DNA of 64,000 nucleotides from Teichococcus rhizosphaerae (GCF_002631185.1 NZ_PDNU01000015.1:62001-126000); one strand, 5' to 3'; shown: positions 53,173 to 63,159, counted from the stretch's first letter. Notes: generated by a model from the letters alone, not told the origin. Numbers and translations: made by a program.

Positions 53173-53823
53173 ATGACCGCGCCTGATCCGTCCGCCACTG
53201 TGTCCCGCATGGAGGCCGATGCCGGGGCCGCCGGCCCCTTCGCGCTGTTCGCCGCCTGGCTGGCCGAGGCCGAGGCCAGCGAGCCGAACGACCCCAACGC
53301 CATGTGCCTGGCCACCACCACGCCGGAGGGCTTCCCTTCCGCCCGGATGGTGCTGCTGAAGGGGCTGGACGCGCGCGGCTTTGTCTTCTTCACCAACAGG
53401 GAAAGCCGCAAGGGCGACGAACTGGGGGCCAATCCGCGCGCCGCCCTTCTGTTCCACTGGAAGACGCTGCGCCGGCAGGTGCGGGTGGAAGGCCGGGTGG
53501 AGGAGGTGACGGCGGAGGAGTCGGACGCCTACTACGCCACCCGCCCGCGCCTTTCGCGCCTCGGCGCCTGGGCCTCGCGGCAGTCCCGCCCGCTGTCCGG
53601 CCGGGCCGAGCTGGAGGAGGCGCTGCGCGAGGCCGAGGCGCGCTTCCCCGGCGCCGAGATCCCGCGCCCGCCCCATTGGGGCGGCTACCGCGTGCTGCCG
53701 GAGCGGCTGGAATTCTGGCGCGACATGCCCTTCCGCCTGCACGACCGGCAGATCTTCCGGGCCGATGCGGGGGGAGGCACCGGAGCAGGCGGCGGCTGGC
53801 GCACCGAATCCCTCTACCCGTGA
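53173..53823 (+). CDS. pdxH: pyridoxine/pyridoxamine 5'-phosphate oxidase
   Basis: FMN enzyme that makes PLP from PNP or PMP. The 216-residue protein shows the family blocks: [48 protein letters not shown], and the C-terminal [24 protein letters not shown] region, which holds PLP contacts. An AGGGGGA ribosome site precedes ATG 53173. The normal C-terminal RLAP ending is replaced by a glycine-rich stretch and WRTESLYP, a mild divergence. It overlaps the next gene by 4 bp (GTGA). Confidence 0.94.
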   Translation: MTAPDPSATVSRMEADAGAAGPFALFAAWLAEAEASEPNDPNAMCLATTTPEGFPSARMVLLKGLDARGFVFFTNRESRKGDELGANPRAALLFHWKTLRRQVRVEGRVEEVTAEESDAYYATRPRLSRLGAWASRQSRPLSGRAELEEALREAEARFPGAEIPRPPHWGGYRVLPERLEFWRDMPFRLHDRQIFRADAGGGTGAGGGWRTESLYP

Positions 53824-55268
53824 GCATACCCGAGGCGCAGCGGCCGGCGGCGGCGCTGCTGGCCCGGCTGACCGGCGACGACACGCCGGTGGAGACGCAC
53901 ATCTCCGCCATCTTCATCGGCCCCGACCGCGTGCTGAAGCTGAAGAAGGCGGTGAGCCTCGGCTTCCTCGACTTCACCGCCCTGGCCGACCGCGAGCATT
54001 TCTGCCGCCGCGAACACGCGCTGAACGCCCCGTCGGCGCCGGGCCTGTATCGCGGCGTGCGCAGGCTGGCGCGCGGCGCCGATGGCGCGCTGGCGCTGGA
54101 GGGGGAGGGGCCGGCCGAGGAATGGGTGCTGGAGATGGCCCCGCTTCCCGCCGCCGACTTCCTCGACGCCATCGCCCGGCGCGGCGCGCTCGATGCCGCT
54201 CTCCAGGATGCGCTGGGGGACACGGTGGCGGCGCTGCATGCGGGGCTGGCGCCGGTTGCCGGATGGGACGCGCCCGCCCGCATGGGCGCGGTGCTGGAGG
54301 GCAATGTGGCCGCCGCGCTGGAGGCCGGCCTGCCGGAGGCGCGGGTGGCGGCCTGGGCGGAGGCGGCGCGCGGCTGGCTGTCCCGCCTGGCGCCCGTGCT
54401 CGCGGCGCGGGCCGCGGCCGGCATGGTGCGCCGCTGCCATGGCGACCTGCATCTCGGCAACCTGGTGCTCTGGCAGGGCCGCCCCGTGCCGTTCGACGCG
54501 CTGGAGTTCGATGAGGCGCTGGCCACCATCGACACCGGCTACGACCTCGCCTTCCTGCTGGCCGACCTGGAGCGGCGGGTGGACCGCGCCGCCGCCAACC
54601 GGGTGCTGAACCGCTACGTGGCCCGCACCGGCGATGCCGGGCTGCTGGCCGGCCTGCCCTTGTGGCTGTCGCTGCGGAGCATGATCCGCGCCCATTGCCT
54701 GCACCGCGTGGGGCAGGACGGCCTGCCCTTCCTGGCGGCGGCGGAGGCGGCGCTGCGGCCGGCGCCGCCGCGCCTGGTCGCGGTGGGCGGGCTGCAGGGC
54801 ACCGGCAAGTCGCACGCGGCGCGGCTCTGGGCGCCGGGGATCGGCGCCGCGCCCGGCGCGCTGGTGCTGCGCAGCGACGAGATCCGCAAGCGGCTGCACG
54901 GCATGGCGCCCGAGGACCGCCTGCCGCCCGAGGCTTATGCCCCGGAGGCCAGCGCCGCCGTGCAGGCCGAGCTTTGCGCCCTGGCGGGGCAGGCGCTGCG
55001 GGCCGGGCACGGCGTCATCGCCGATTCGGTGTTCCTGGAGCCCGCGCTGCGCGCCCGCATCGCGGCGGTGGCGGCGGCGGCGGGCGTTCCCTTCCAGGGC
55101 GTCTGGCTGGAGGCGCCGCTGCCGCTGCTGCGCGCCCGGGTGGCGGCGCGGCGCGGCGACGCCTCGGATGCCGGGCTCGCCGTGCTGGAGCAGACGGCCC
55201 GGCGCGACCCCGGCCCGATCGCGTGGCGGCGGCTGGATGCCAGCCGGCCGTTGCCCAACGAGATTTAA
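53820..55268 (+). CDS. two-domain kinase: aminoglycoside-phosphotransferase-like N domain fused to a P-loop kinase C domain
   Basis: A 482-residue protein. Residues about 1-300 resemble the APH/choline-kinase fold: [13 protein letters not shown] (His207 and Asp209 of Brenner's motif) and [20 protein letters not shown] for the metal-binding aspartates. Residues about 318-482 form an AAA_33/zeta-like P-loop kinase with [14 protein letters not shown] (324-337) and [12 protein letters not shown]. This COG2187-COG0645 type fusion is found in many proteobacteria, but its substrate is unknown. The GTG start overlaps the pdxH stop, so both are translationally coupled. Confidence 0.88.
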   Translation: MSIPEAQRPAAALLARLTGDDTPVETHISAIFIGPDRVLKLKKAVSLGFLDFTALADREHFCRREHALNAPSAPGLYRGVRRLARGADGALALEGEGPAEEWVLEMAPLPAADFLDAIARRGALDAALQDALGDTVAALHAGLAPVAGWDAPARMGAVLEGNVAAALEAGLPEARVAAWAEAARGWLSRLAPVLAARAAAGMVRRCHGDLHLGNLVLWQGRPVPFDALEFDEALATIDTGYDLAFLLADLERRVDRAAANRVLNRYVARTGDAGLLAGLPLWLSLRSMIRAHCLHRVGQDGLPFLAAAEAALRPAPPRLVAVGGLQGTGKSHAARLWAPGIGAAPGALVLRSDEIRKRLHGMAPEDRLPPEAYAPEASAAVQAELCALAGQALRAGHGVIADSVFLEPALRARIAAVAAAAGVPFQGVWLEAPLPLLRARVAARRGDASDAGLAVLEQTARRDPGPIAWRRLDASRPLPNEI

Positions 55269-55412
55269 CGAGGCGATCCGCCGGCCAGGCTCTAGCCTCC
55301 ACCCCCCGCCGGAAGGGCGGAGGATGGCGGGCGGGACGCGCGCCGCCGCGCCGTGTTACAATGCTCCGCGCCCGGTCGTCCGGGTGCCGGATTGGAGGAA
55401 GGAGACCAACCG

Positions 55413-56288
55413 ATGGCCTACCGCCGGCTGTTGCTGCCGCTGACCGGAACCGCCGCCGGCGAAGCGGCGCTGAAAACCGCGCTGATGGTGGCGCGGACCT
55501 GGAACGCGCATGTGCATTGCCTGCATGTCCGCGTCGATGCGCGCGACGTGGCGCCGCTGGCGGGCGAGGGCCTTTCGGGCGCCATGATCGAGGAGATGAT
55601 GGCGGCCACCGAGCGCGAGAGCGGCGAGCGCGCGGGGCGCGTGCGCAGCCTGTTCGAGAAGTTCGTGCAGGGGCGGGACGTGACCATCGCGCTTTCCGCC
55701 GAGAGCGCGCTGAAGACCGAGGGACCGACCTTGTCCTTCGAGTCGATCGCGGGGCGCGAAGAGGACGTGGTGGCGCAGCAGTCGCGCCTCTACGACATGG
55801 CGGTGGTGCCGCACCCGGAGGCGGACGAGGACGTCTCCTCCTCCGATGCGCTGCATGCCGTGCTGTTCGATTCCGGCCGCCCCGTGCTGATCGCCCCGCG
55901 CGAGCCGCCCGTCACCATCGGCACGCGGGTCTGCTGCGCCTGGAACGGCACGGCGGAAAGCGCCGCGGCGGTGGCGGCGGCGCTGCCCTGGCTGCACCAT
56001 GCCGAGGCGGTGCGCATCCTGCACAGCCAGGACTACCAGCGCCGCGGCCCGGATGCGGAGGGGCTGAAGGCCTATCTGCGCTGGCACAGCATCCAGGCCG
56101 AGGCGGTGCCGTTCAAGCCGCAGACGCGCGAGGTGGGCGCGGGCCTGCTCGGCGCGGCGCGGGACTTCAACGCGGACCTGCTGTGCATGGGCGCCTACAG
56201 CCATTCCCGCCTGCGCCAGCTGATCCTGGGCGGCGTGACGCGGCATGTGCTGGAGAACGCGGACATCCCCGTCCTGATGTGCCGCTGA
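55413..56288 (+). CDS. universal stress protein (tandem UspA-type)
   Basis: A 291-residue cytoplasmic protein with two Usp-like halves. The first (MAYRRLLLPLTGTAAGEAAL, with HVHCLHVRVD) lacks a clear ATP loop. The second ends ADLLCMGAYSHSRLRQLILGG VTRHVLENADIPVLM, the G-x2-x-...GG-V/S-T pattern of ATP-binding UspA proteins. A strong AGGAAGGAG ribosome site precedes ATG 55413. It stands alone between a 144-bp gap and a terminator. Confidence 0.9.
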   Translation: MAYRRLLLPLTGTAAGEAALKTALMVARTWNAHVHCLHVRVDARDVAPLAGEGLSGAMIEEMMAATERESGERAGRVRSLFEKFVQGRDVTIALSAESALKTEGPTLSFESIAGREEDVVAQQSRLYDMAVVPHPEADEDVSSSDALHAVLFDSGRPVLIAPREPPVTIGTRVCCAWNGTAESAAAVAAALPWLHHAEAVRILHSQDYQRRGPDAEGLKAYLRWHSIQAEAVPFKPQTREVGAGLLGAARDFNADLLCMGAYSHSRLRQLILGGVTRHVLENADIPVLMCR

Positions 56289-56306
56289 GGCTGGCGAGGA
56301 ACGAGC

Positions 56307-56335
56307 GAGCCGGGGAGAAGGAATTCCCCCGGCTC
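56307..56335 (+). terminator. hairpin between the convergent stress-protein and VOC genes
   Basis: GAGCCGGGG and CCCCGGCTC form a 9-bp stem with an 11-nt loop, 18 bp after the stress-protein stop, followed by CCTTC. It can serve both convergent genes. Confidence 0.65.
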
Positions 56336-56338
56336 CCT

Positions 56339-56368
56339 TCACGCGCCAGCCAGTCACGCGCCGGCCAG
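56339..56368 (-). repeat. 15-bp duplication across the VOC gene stop codon
   Basis: TCACGCGCCAGCCAG and TCACGCGCCGGCCAG are adjacent. Each starts with the complement of TGA, so the VOC gene has a second in-frame stop 15 bp beyond the first. Confidence 0.93.
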
Positions 56369-57190
56369 CCGCACCCGGTTGCCCGAAGGGTCGGCCCCGC
56401 TCCCCAGCCCCGCCGCCGCCCTGGCGTGGGCCTCCGGGCCGCTGGCCCGCAGCTCCAGCGCCACCAGCCCCGCGAGCCCTTCCGGCCGCACGCCGCCGCT
56501 GCGCCACGCATTCAACGCGACATGATGGTGGTAGCCGCCGCTGCCGAGGAAGCTCGCCCGCGGCATGCGCTGCGTCACCGCTAGGCCGAGCGCGGCGTAC
56601 CACGCCTCCGTGGCGGCGAGATCCCCCGCGCGCAGGTGCACATGGCCGATATGGGTGTCGCCGGGCGCCAGGGCGGGGCCGGGGGCCGCGGCCAGCAGGA
56701 GGGGCAGGTCCAGCCGCCGCGTCACCATCGCCACGCCCTCGCCCGAGGGCGGGCGCGGCCACTCGGCGCGCGGCCGGTCGGCATAGACCTCGATGCCGTT
56801 GCCCTCGGGGTCGGAAAGGTAGAGCGCGTCGCTGACGCCATGGTCCGAGGCGCCTTCCAGCCGCGTGCCTTGCGCCAGGGCATGGTGCAGCCATCCGGCC
56901 AGGGCGGCGCGGCCGGGCAGCAGGAAGGCGGCGTGGAACAGGCCCGGCTCGTCGCCGCGCTCCGGCCGCGCCTGCGGGCGGTGCAGCAGCCGCAGCAGCG
57001 GCCGCCCGGCGGGGCCGACCCGCAGGGCGCCCGGCTCCGCCGGGTCGGGCCGGGACTCGAAGCCGAACAGCCCGGCATAGAACGCCGCGAGCCGGGGCGC
57101 GTCGCGCGCCGCCAGGGTCACGCCGGCAATGGCGAGCGGCGCCCCGGCGGGATGCGGGTCGGGGGTGGGGGGATGCGGGGCTTCGGACAT
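56354..57190 (-). CDS. VOC family (glyoxalase/extradiol-dioxygenase-like) protein
   Basis: A 278-residue protein with two vicinal-oxygen-chelate repeats, resembling CatE-type catechol 2,3-dioxygenases. Metal ligand candidates are the His in GLFHAAFLLPG, the Glu in DPEGNGIEVYADRP and the His in DTHIGHVHLR of the second half. SASDHGVSDALYLSDPEGNG-type sequence in the first repeat is diagnostic. ATG 57190 is preferred over an upstream in-frame ATG at 57226. The substrate is unknown. It is convergent with the universal stress protein gene. Confidence 0.87.
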   Translation of the reverse strand: MSEAPHPPTPDPHPAGAPLAIAGVTLAARDAPRLAAFYAGLFGFESRPDPAEPGALRVGPAGRPLLRLLHRPQARPERGDEPGLFHAAFLLPGRAALAGWLHHALAQGTRLEGASDHGVSDALYLSDPEGNGIEVYADRPRAEWPRPPSGEGVAMVTRRLDLPLLLAAAPGPALAPGDTHIGHVHLRAGDLAATEAWYAALGLAVTQRMPRASFLGSGGYHHHVALNAWRSGGVRPEGLAGLVALELRASGPEAHARAAAGLGSGADPSGNRVRLAGA

Positions 57191-57406
57191 GCGGGCCTTC
57201 CGGACGGGGCGGTGGATGGCCAGCATCTGGGGCGCGCGGCGCGCAAGGGGGAGGCCCCGCCCGTGAACGCCCCCGGCGGCGCTTCCGCTATCCGCCCCTC
57301 TGTTCCCCCTGCCGGCCCGCTCCTATCGTGGCAGCCGATGCCGCCCGGCGCGAAGCCGCGTGCCCGGGCAAGGGGCCTGCCGGCGCCGGCACGATGCTCG
57401 GGCGGG

Positions 57407-57538
57407 ATGCTGATGGAAAAGGGGGCGCCACTGGGCATGGCCGATTTCACGTTGCGGAGCCTGGAGGCCCGCGCCGCCGGCATGTGGCGGGCGGCGGGGC
57501 GGCCGCCTTCCGCCCCGCGCCCCGGAAAGGGCGGGTGA
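57407..57538 (+). CDS. possible 43-residue leader-type ORF
   Basis: An open frame (MLMEKGAPLGMADFTLRSLE and onward, ending GKGG) stops at the base where the hydrolase ATG begins, giving a TGATG overlap. The peptide has no recognised motif. Coupled spacing is the only support, and chance is a real alternative at this GC content. Confidence 0.25.
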   Translation: MLMEKGAPLGMADFTLRSLEARAAGMWRAAGRPPSAPRPGKGG

Positions 57539-58338
57539 TGCCCGATATCGGCCTTTCCCCGCCGCCCGGCAGCGCCGCGGCGCGGCCGGGAATGCGGCAC
57601 TTCCCCGCGGTGGGCGCCCCGGCCCTGCTGTTCCTGCACGGCGCCGGTTGCGGCGGCTGGGTGTGGGAGGAAGGCTTCGCGGCGCATCTCGCCGGGGCGG
57701 GGTTTCCCGGCTGGGTGCTCGACCTGGCGCGGCAGGCGCACCACAACGCCGCGGGCCTGACCGACTATGTGGTGCAGGCGCGCGCCGCGCTGGCGCGGAT
57801 CGGCCGGCCGGTGGTGCTGGTCGGGCATTCGCTGGGCGCGCTGGTGGCGCAGCGCCTGCTGCTGGAGCCCGCCGTGTGCGGCGCCGTGCTGCTCGCGCCC
57901 GTGCCGCCCGAGGGGCTCTGGCTTTCCTCCACCCGGCTGGCGCTGACCGACCCGGCGCTGTGGGCCGAGGCGGCGCGAATGGACGCGCCCATCGGCAGCG
58001 CCCCGCCGGAGCTGGCGGACACCCTGTTCGGCCCCGCCATGCCGCGCGCCAGGGCGCAGGCCCTGCTGGCGCGGATGGGCGGCGAGTCGCGCGCCGCCCT
58101 GCTGGAGGCGCAGCTGCCGCAGCCCGTGCCGCATGGCTGGCTGCATGGCCGCCGGGTGCTGGTGCTGGGCGCCGGCGGAGACAGGCTGATCGCCTCCGAC
58201 GCGGTGCGGCGCTGCGCCCTGTGGCACGGCACGCGGGCGGAGTTCCTGCCGGGGATGGGCCACCTGATGATGCTGGAGCCCGGCTGGCCCGGCCTGGCCG
58301 CGCGGATCGAGGAATGGCTGCGCCACGCGCCGCCCTGA
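57538..58338 (+). CDS. alpha/beta hydrolase
   Basis: A 266-residue serine hydrolase of broad alpha/beta type. Oxyanion segment LLFLHGAGCGGWVW near 35-48, nucleophile elbow GHSLG with Ser98, an Asp candidate in LGAGGDRLI, and His in LPGMGHLMML near the C terminus complete the triad. Predicted substrates (esters, lactones, amides) cannot be narrowed. ATG 57538 follows an in-frame GTG; earlier in-frame starts to 57328 give Gly/Arg-rich sequence with no homology. Confidence 0.86.
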   Translation: MPDIGLSPPPGSAAARPGMRHFPAVGAPALLFLHGAGCGGWVWEEGFAAHLAGAGFPGWVLDLARQAHHNAAGLTDYVVQARAALARIGRPVVLVGHSLGALVAQRLLLEPAVCGAVLLAPVPPEGLWLSSTRLALTDPALWAEAARMDAPIGSAPPELADTLFGPAMPRARAQALLARMGGESRAALLEAQLPQPVPHGWLHGRRVLVLGAGGDRLIASDAVRRCALWHGTRAEFLPGMGHLMMLEPGWPGLAARIEEWLRHAPP

Positions 58339-58437
58339 GGGCAGCGGCTCCGGGGAAGGCGTGCCCTTGCCGCGTTGGCAGGGCGGCGAAGCCGGCGCAG
58401 ACTGCCCGCCCAACGCCAGGAATGAGGGAGACAGCGA

Positions 58438-59436
58438 ATGGCTGAGCGGAACCGGCAGATTCTGTTGAAGGCCCGCCCGAAGGACCGCCCCGGCCCGGAG
58501 CATTTCGAGCTGGCCGAGACGCCGCTGCCGGAGATCGGCAAGAACGAGGTGCTGGTGCGGCACCGCTTCCTGTCGCTCGACCCCTACATGCGCGGCCGGA
58601 TGGATGACAGCGCCTCCTATGCCGCGCCCGTGCCGCTGGGCGGCGTGATGGAGGGCGAGTGCGTGGGCGAGGTGGTGGAAAGCCGCCACCCCGGCTTCGC
58701 GCCCGGCGACTGGGTGGGCGGCGCGCGCGGCTGGCAGCTCTATTCCGCCGCCCCCGGCCACACCGTGCAGAAGCTGCCCGCGGTGGAGGGCGTGCCGCCC
58801 AGCGCCTATCTCGGCGTGCTCGGCATGCCGGGCACCACGGCCTGGGTCGGCGTCACCGAGATCGGCCAGCCGAAGCCCGGGGAAACCTTCGTGGTCGCCG
58901 CCGCCTCCGGCGCGGTGGGCGGCATCGCCGGGCAGATCGCCAGGCGCATGGGCTGCCGCGTCATCGGCATCGCGGGCGGCGCGGAGAAGTGCCGCTACGT
59001 GACGGAGGAGCTGGGCTTCGACGCCTGCCTCGACCATCGCGGCGACCTGGGCCGGCAGCTCGACGAGGCCTGCCCGAACGGCATCGACGTGTATTTCGAG
59101 AATGTCGGCGGCGCGGTGCTGCAGGCGGTGTTCCCGCGCATGCGGGATTTCGGCCGCATCGCCTTCTGCGGCATGGTGGCGGACTACAATGTCCGCCCCC
59201 TGCCGCCCGGGCCGAGCCTGGCCAGCGTGGTGCGCAAGCGCCTGCGGCTGCAGGGCTTCATCGTCACCGACCATCCGCGCGCCTGGCCGAGCTGGCGCGA
59301 GCACGGCGCCGCCTGGGTCCGCGACGGCAGCCTGCGCTGGAAGGAGGACATGGCGGAAGGGCTGGAGAACGCGCCCGCCGCCTTCACCGGGCTGCTCGAA
59401 GGAAAGAACTTCGGCAAGCTGGTGGTGAAGCTCTGA
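58438..59436 (+). CDS. NADP-dependent MDR-family oxidoreductase (CurA/prostaglandin-reductase type)
   Basis: Zinc-independent medium-chain reductase of 332 residues expected to reduce the C=C bond of alpha,beta-unsaturated ketones or aldehydes. N-terminal SLDPYMRGRMDDSASYAAPV is the family signature. The NADP site is ASGAVGGIAGQIARRMG near 159-175, with VIGIAGGAEKC following, and YFENVGG near 218-224. No zinc-ligand cysteines are present. It is a single gene with its own ribosome site (GAGGGAGA). Confidence 0.92.
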   Translation: MAERNRQILLKARPKDRPGPEHFELAETPLPEIGKNEVLVRHRFLSLDPYMRGRMDDSASYAAPVPLGGVMEGECVGEVVESRHPGFAPGDWVGGARGWQLYSAAPGHTVQKLPAVEGVPPSAYLGVLGMPGTTAWVGVTEIGQPKPGETFVVAAASGAVGGIAGQIARRMGCRVIGIAGGAEKCRYVTEELGFDACLDHRGDLGRQLDEACPNGIDVYFENVGGAVLQAVFPRMRDFGRIAFCGMVADYNVRPLPPGPSLASVVRKRLRLQGFIVTDHPRAWPSWREHGAAWVRDGSLRWKEDMAEGLENAPAAFTGLLEGKNFGKLVVKL

Positions 59437-59441
59437 GGCGG

Positions 59442-59468
59442 GGGCCGGGGGAGAGGATCCCCCGGCCC
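59442..59468 (+). terminator. strong GC hairpin after the MDR reductase gene
   Basis: A perfect 10-bp stem (GGGCCGGGGG/CCCCCGGCCC) with a 7-nt loop sits 6 bp past the stop. It lacks a T-run, as most hairpins here do. Confidence 0.65.
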
Positions 59469-59598
59469 GCCGCGCCGCCCCGGCGGCGGGCCGGTGCCGC
59501 GCAGCCCGCGTAAGGCCCTGGAAAGCGGGGCCGGAGGCCGTTCCCGGGGCTTGGGCCGGGCCTTTCCGCGGGGCGTCGTAATTTTGTCAAAACCCCCG

Positions 59599-59627
59599 TT
59601 GACGGCGCCCCGCCGCCCCCATAAAAG
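59599..59627 (+). promoter_or_regulatory. promoter for tRNA-Leu
   Basis: TTGACG at 59599-59604 is followed by CATAAAAG at 59620-59627, the only A/T cluster there. Depending on which hexamer is the -10, the spacer is 15-17 bp. It lies 33 bp before the tRNA, a sensible leader length. Confidence 0.6.
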
Positions 59628-59659
59628 CCCTCCCACGCCAAACGGCGGTTCGCCCCCTT

Positions 59660-59743
<84 letters not shown>

Positions 59744-59793
59744 TATCTCCTCCGCGGCGCCCTGGCGCGGCAGCGAGGATCGGAAGGCAGGGG

Positions 59794-60456
59794 ATGGCGA
59801 AGATGGCGAGCACGCTGTTCGCGGCCAACACCACCATCAAGCTCCACAGGCACGACCTGCCGCCGGATGTCGATCTCGGCCCCGTCGTCGCCATCGACAC
59901 CGAGACGATGGGCCTCGACCCGCGGCGCGACCGGCTCTGCCTGGTGCAGCTCTCGGCCGGCGACGGCACGGCGCATTGCGTGCAGATCATCCCCGAGAGC
60001 CTCGGCGGGCGCGGCGCGGACTGCCCCAACCTCAAGGCGCTGCTGGCGCGGCCGGACGTGGTGAAGCTGTTCCACTTCGCCCGCTTCGACGTCGCCATCC
60101 TGCGCGCGGCGCTGGGCGTGGAATGCGCGCCGGTGCGCTGCACCAAGGTCGCCGCCAAGCTGGTCCGCACCTTCACCGAGCGGCACGGTCTGAAGGACCT
60201 TTGCCGCGAGCTGCTGGGTGTGGACATCTCCAAGCAGCAGCAGAGCTCCGACTGGGGCGCGGCCGAGCTGACGCCCGAGCAGCTCGCCTATGCCGCCTCC
60301 GACGTGCTGCACCTGCACGCGCTCTGGGACAGGCTGGAGGCGCTGCTGCGGCGCGAGGGGCGGCTGGAACTGGCCGAGGCCTGCTTCCGCTTCCTGCCCA
60401 CGCGCGGGGCGCTTGACCTGATGGGTTATGATGAGCCGGACATTTTCGCCCACTGA
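59794..60456 (+). CDS. rnd: ribonuclease D-type 3'-5' exonuclease
   Basis: A 220-residue DEDDy exoribonuclease acting on tRNA 3' ends. Asp35 and Glu37 lie in AIDTETMGLD (Exo I), the Asp in FHFARFDVAIL near 98 (Exo II), and Tyr166 with Asp170 in YAASDVLHLHAL (Exo III). The C-terminal HRDC domains of E. coli RNase D are absent, giving the short form common in alphaproteobacteria. It begins 51 bp after tRNA-Leu with no terminator between, so one transcript may carry a tRNA and its potential processing enzyme. Confidence 0.92.
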   Translation: MAKMASTLFAANTTIKLHRHDLPPDVDLGPVVAIDTETMGLDPRRDRLCLVQLSAGDGTAHCVQIIPESLGGRGADCPNLKALLARPDVVKLFHFARFDVAILRAALGVECAPVRCTKVAAKLVRTFTERHGLKDLCRELLGVDISKQQQSSDWGAAELTPEQLAYAASDVLHLHALWDRLEALLRREGRLELAEACFRFLPTRGALDLMGYDEPDIFAH

Positions 60457-60511
60457 GCGGAATGCGGCGAAAACTTGGCATGCTTTTTGATTCGGGCGGC
60501 GCCCCGGCGCG

Positions 60512-60540
60512 TTGACCCTGCCCCTGCGCGGCCCCATACA
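60512..60540 (+). promoter_or_regulatory. candidate promoter for lptC-lptA-lptB-rpoN
   Basis: TTGACC (60512-60517) and CATACA (60535-60540) are separated by exactly 17 bp. This is the best sigma-70-like pair in the 187-bp gap before lptC. Upstream at 60475 a TTGGCATG...TTTGA sequence resembles a sigma-54 site but lacks its -12 GC. Confidence 0.5.
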
Positions 60541-60643
60541 GGGTGGGTGAGGTTTTTCCCCGTCCCGCCCGGCCCGTCCTTCCCGCCCGCGTGGCCCTGC
60601 GCCGGCCGGGGCTGAACGTCGCCGGATCAGCGAAGCCCGAAGA

Positions 60644-61342
60644 ATGACGCCCTCCACCCCGCCCCGCGACGCGCTTGCCGCGCAACGTGCCGCCCGCGCC
60701 CCAGGCCGCGCGCGCGCGACGCTGCCTTCCCGCGCGCGCGTGACGATGGATGCCGGCGCCCTGGCGCGGCGACGCCTGCTGGTGCGGCTGGCCAAGTGGC
60801 TGCTGCCGGTGGGCGCGCTCGGCCTGCTGGCGGCCATCGCCCTGTGGCCGGAGTTCGATTCGGCCGAGGAGCGGGGGCGGCTCGCCTTTCGTCGCGTGGC
60901 GCAGACCTCGGCCGAGGCCATGCGCATCGCCGCGGCCCGCTACCAGGGGCTGGACGAGCAGAACCGCCCCTACAACGTGACCGCCACCACTGCCACGCAG
61001 CAGGCCAACACCGACCTCATCGACCTCGAGCGGCCGCGCGCCGACCTGTTCATGTCGGATGGCGCCTGGGTGCTGCTGGAGGCGCAGCAGGGCCGCTACG
61101 CGCGCATGAGCAACCAGCTCGCCCTGTCCGGCCAGGTGACGCTGTGGCACGACGACGGCAGCACGCTGCGCACCGAGGCCGCGCAGATCGACGTGGCGGG
61201 CGGCAATGCCCGGGGCGACCGCCCCGTGGCGGCGCAGGGCCCCTTCGGCACGCTGGTCAGCGAGGGCTTCCGGCTGGAGAATCGCGGCCAGGTGGTGGTG
61301 TTCACCGGCAATGCCAAGGCTGTCCTGGAGGGCGGACGATGA
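60644..61342 (+). CDS. lptC: LPS export ABC transporter periplasmic protein LptC
   Basis: A 232-residue single-span protein of the Lpt bridge, linking LptB2FG to LptA. A basic N terminus (about 42 residues, rich in Arg/Ala) precedes a membrane segment near 46-66 (KWLLPVGALGLLAAIALWP). The rest is the LptC/YrbK beta-jellyroll, including YNVTATTATQ and LSGQVTLWHDDGS. The real start may be ATG 60749 directly before the span; ATG 60644 is kept as the longest. Its stop overlaps lptA's ATG. Confidence 0.87.
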   Translation: MTPSTPPRDALAAQRAARAPGRARATLPSRARVTMDAGALARRRLLVRLAKWLLPVGALGLLAAIALWPEFDSAEERGRLAFRRVAQTSAEAMRIAAARYQGLDEQNRPYNVTATTATQQANTDLIDLERPRADLFMSDGAWVLLEAQQGRYARMSNQLALSGQVTLWHDDGSTLRTEAAQIDVAGGNARGDRPVAAQGPFGTLVSEGFRLENRGQVVVFTGNAKAVLEGGR

Positions 61343-62330
61343 TTGAGAAGCACCGCGGCCTTCCGGCGGCCATCCTTGCCGCCTGCGCGCTGCTGGCCGC
61401 CGCTCCGCTGGCGCTCGCCCCGCGTGCCGCCGCCGCCCAGGCGCTGGACCTGAGCCAGGGCGGCCCGGTGGAGGTGACCGCCACCGACGGCATCGAGTGG
61501 CGCCAGCAGGAGCAGGTGGTGATCGCCCGCGGCAATGCCCGCGCCGTGCGCCAGGGCGTGACCCTGACCGCCGACCGGCTGATCGCCCGCTACCGCCCCC
61601 GCGCGGGCCAGCCGGCCGGCGTGTCCCCGGGCGCGGACACGCCGATGTCGGGCGGCGAGATCTGGCGGCTGGAGGCGGAGGGCAATGTCCGCATCGACAG
61701 CGCCACCGACCATGCCGAGGGCGACCGTGCCATCTACGACATGGACCAGTCCGTGCTGGTGATGACGGGGCGTGCCCTGAAGCTGACCACGCCCGGCAAC
61801 ACCCTGACCGCGCGCGACAGCATGGAATACTGGCCGGGCCGCCGCATGGCGGTGGCGCGCGGCGCCGCCGTGGTGGTGACCGAGGACCAGCGGCGCATCG
61901 CCGCCGACACGCTGGTGGGCTACTTCCTGGAGCAGGGCGGCGCCCGCCGGGCCGCGGCGCCCGCCGCGGCCCAGGCCCCGGGCGGTGCCGCCACCCCCGG
62001 CCAGGGCAGCCAGCTCGAGCGCGTCGAGGCGTTCGGCAATGTCGAGATCCGCACCCCCGGCGAGGTGGTGCGCGGCGACCGCGGCGTTTATTCGGAAGTG
62101 ACCGGCATGGCCCGGCTGCTGGGCGGCGTGCGCATCACGCGCGGCGACAACCAGCTCAACGGACAGGAGGCGATCGTCAACATGCGCAGCGGCGTGGCGC
62201 GGCTGGTGTCCACCCCCGGCCAGCGCGTCCAGGGCCTCATCATCCCGCAGCAGGGGCAGCAGGCGCTTCAGCCGCAGGGCCAGGGCCAGAGACAGCAAAG
62301 CCAGGGGCAGCAATCCCAGGGGCAGCCGCG

Positions 62331-62334
<4 letters not shown>
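61339..62334 (+). CDS. lptA: LPS transport periplasmic protein LptA (long form)
   Basis: Periplasmic bridge protein, 331 residues. A signal peptide (to about residue 33, AAAAQ) precedes the OstA-like beta-jellyroll: VEVTATDGIEWRQQEQVVIA, ARGNARAVRQGVTLTADRL and GVRITRGDNQLNGQEAIVN. Typical LptA proteins are 170-200 residues. Here an Ala/Pro/Gln linker (about 212-236) interrupts the domain, and the C terminus ends in a Gln/Gly tail (QGQGQRQQSQGQQSQGQPR). It overlaps lptC and lptB by 4 bp each. Confidence 0.88.
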
Positions 62335-63083
<749 letters not shown>

Positions 63084-63159
63084 GATGCGTCTGCTGCACC
63101 GGTCCCGTGCGGCGGACGTCCCTTCCCCGCCACCCCGCCTGAAGGCAGGCTGAGCCTCC

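Noticed and set aside
60475-60490. Functional sigma-54 promoter upstream of lptC
   Set aside because: The nearly invariant GC of the -12 element is GA here, so it is kept only as a low-interest observation.
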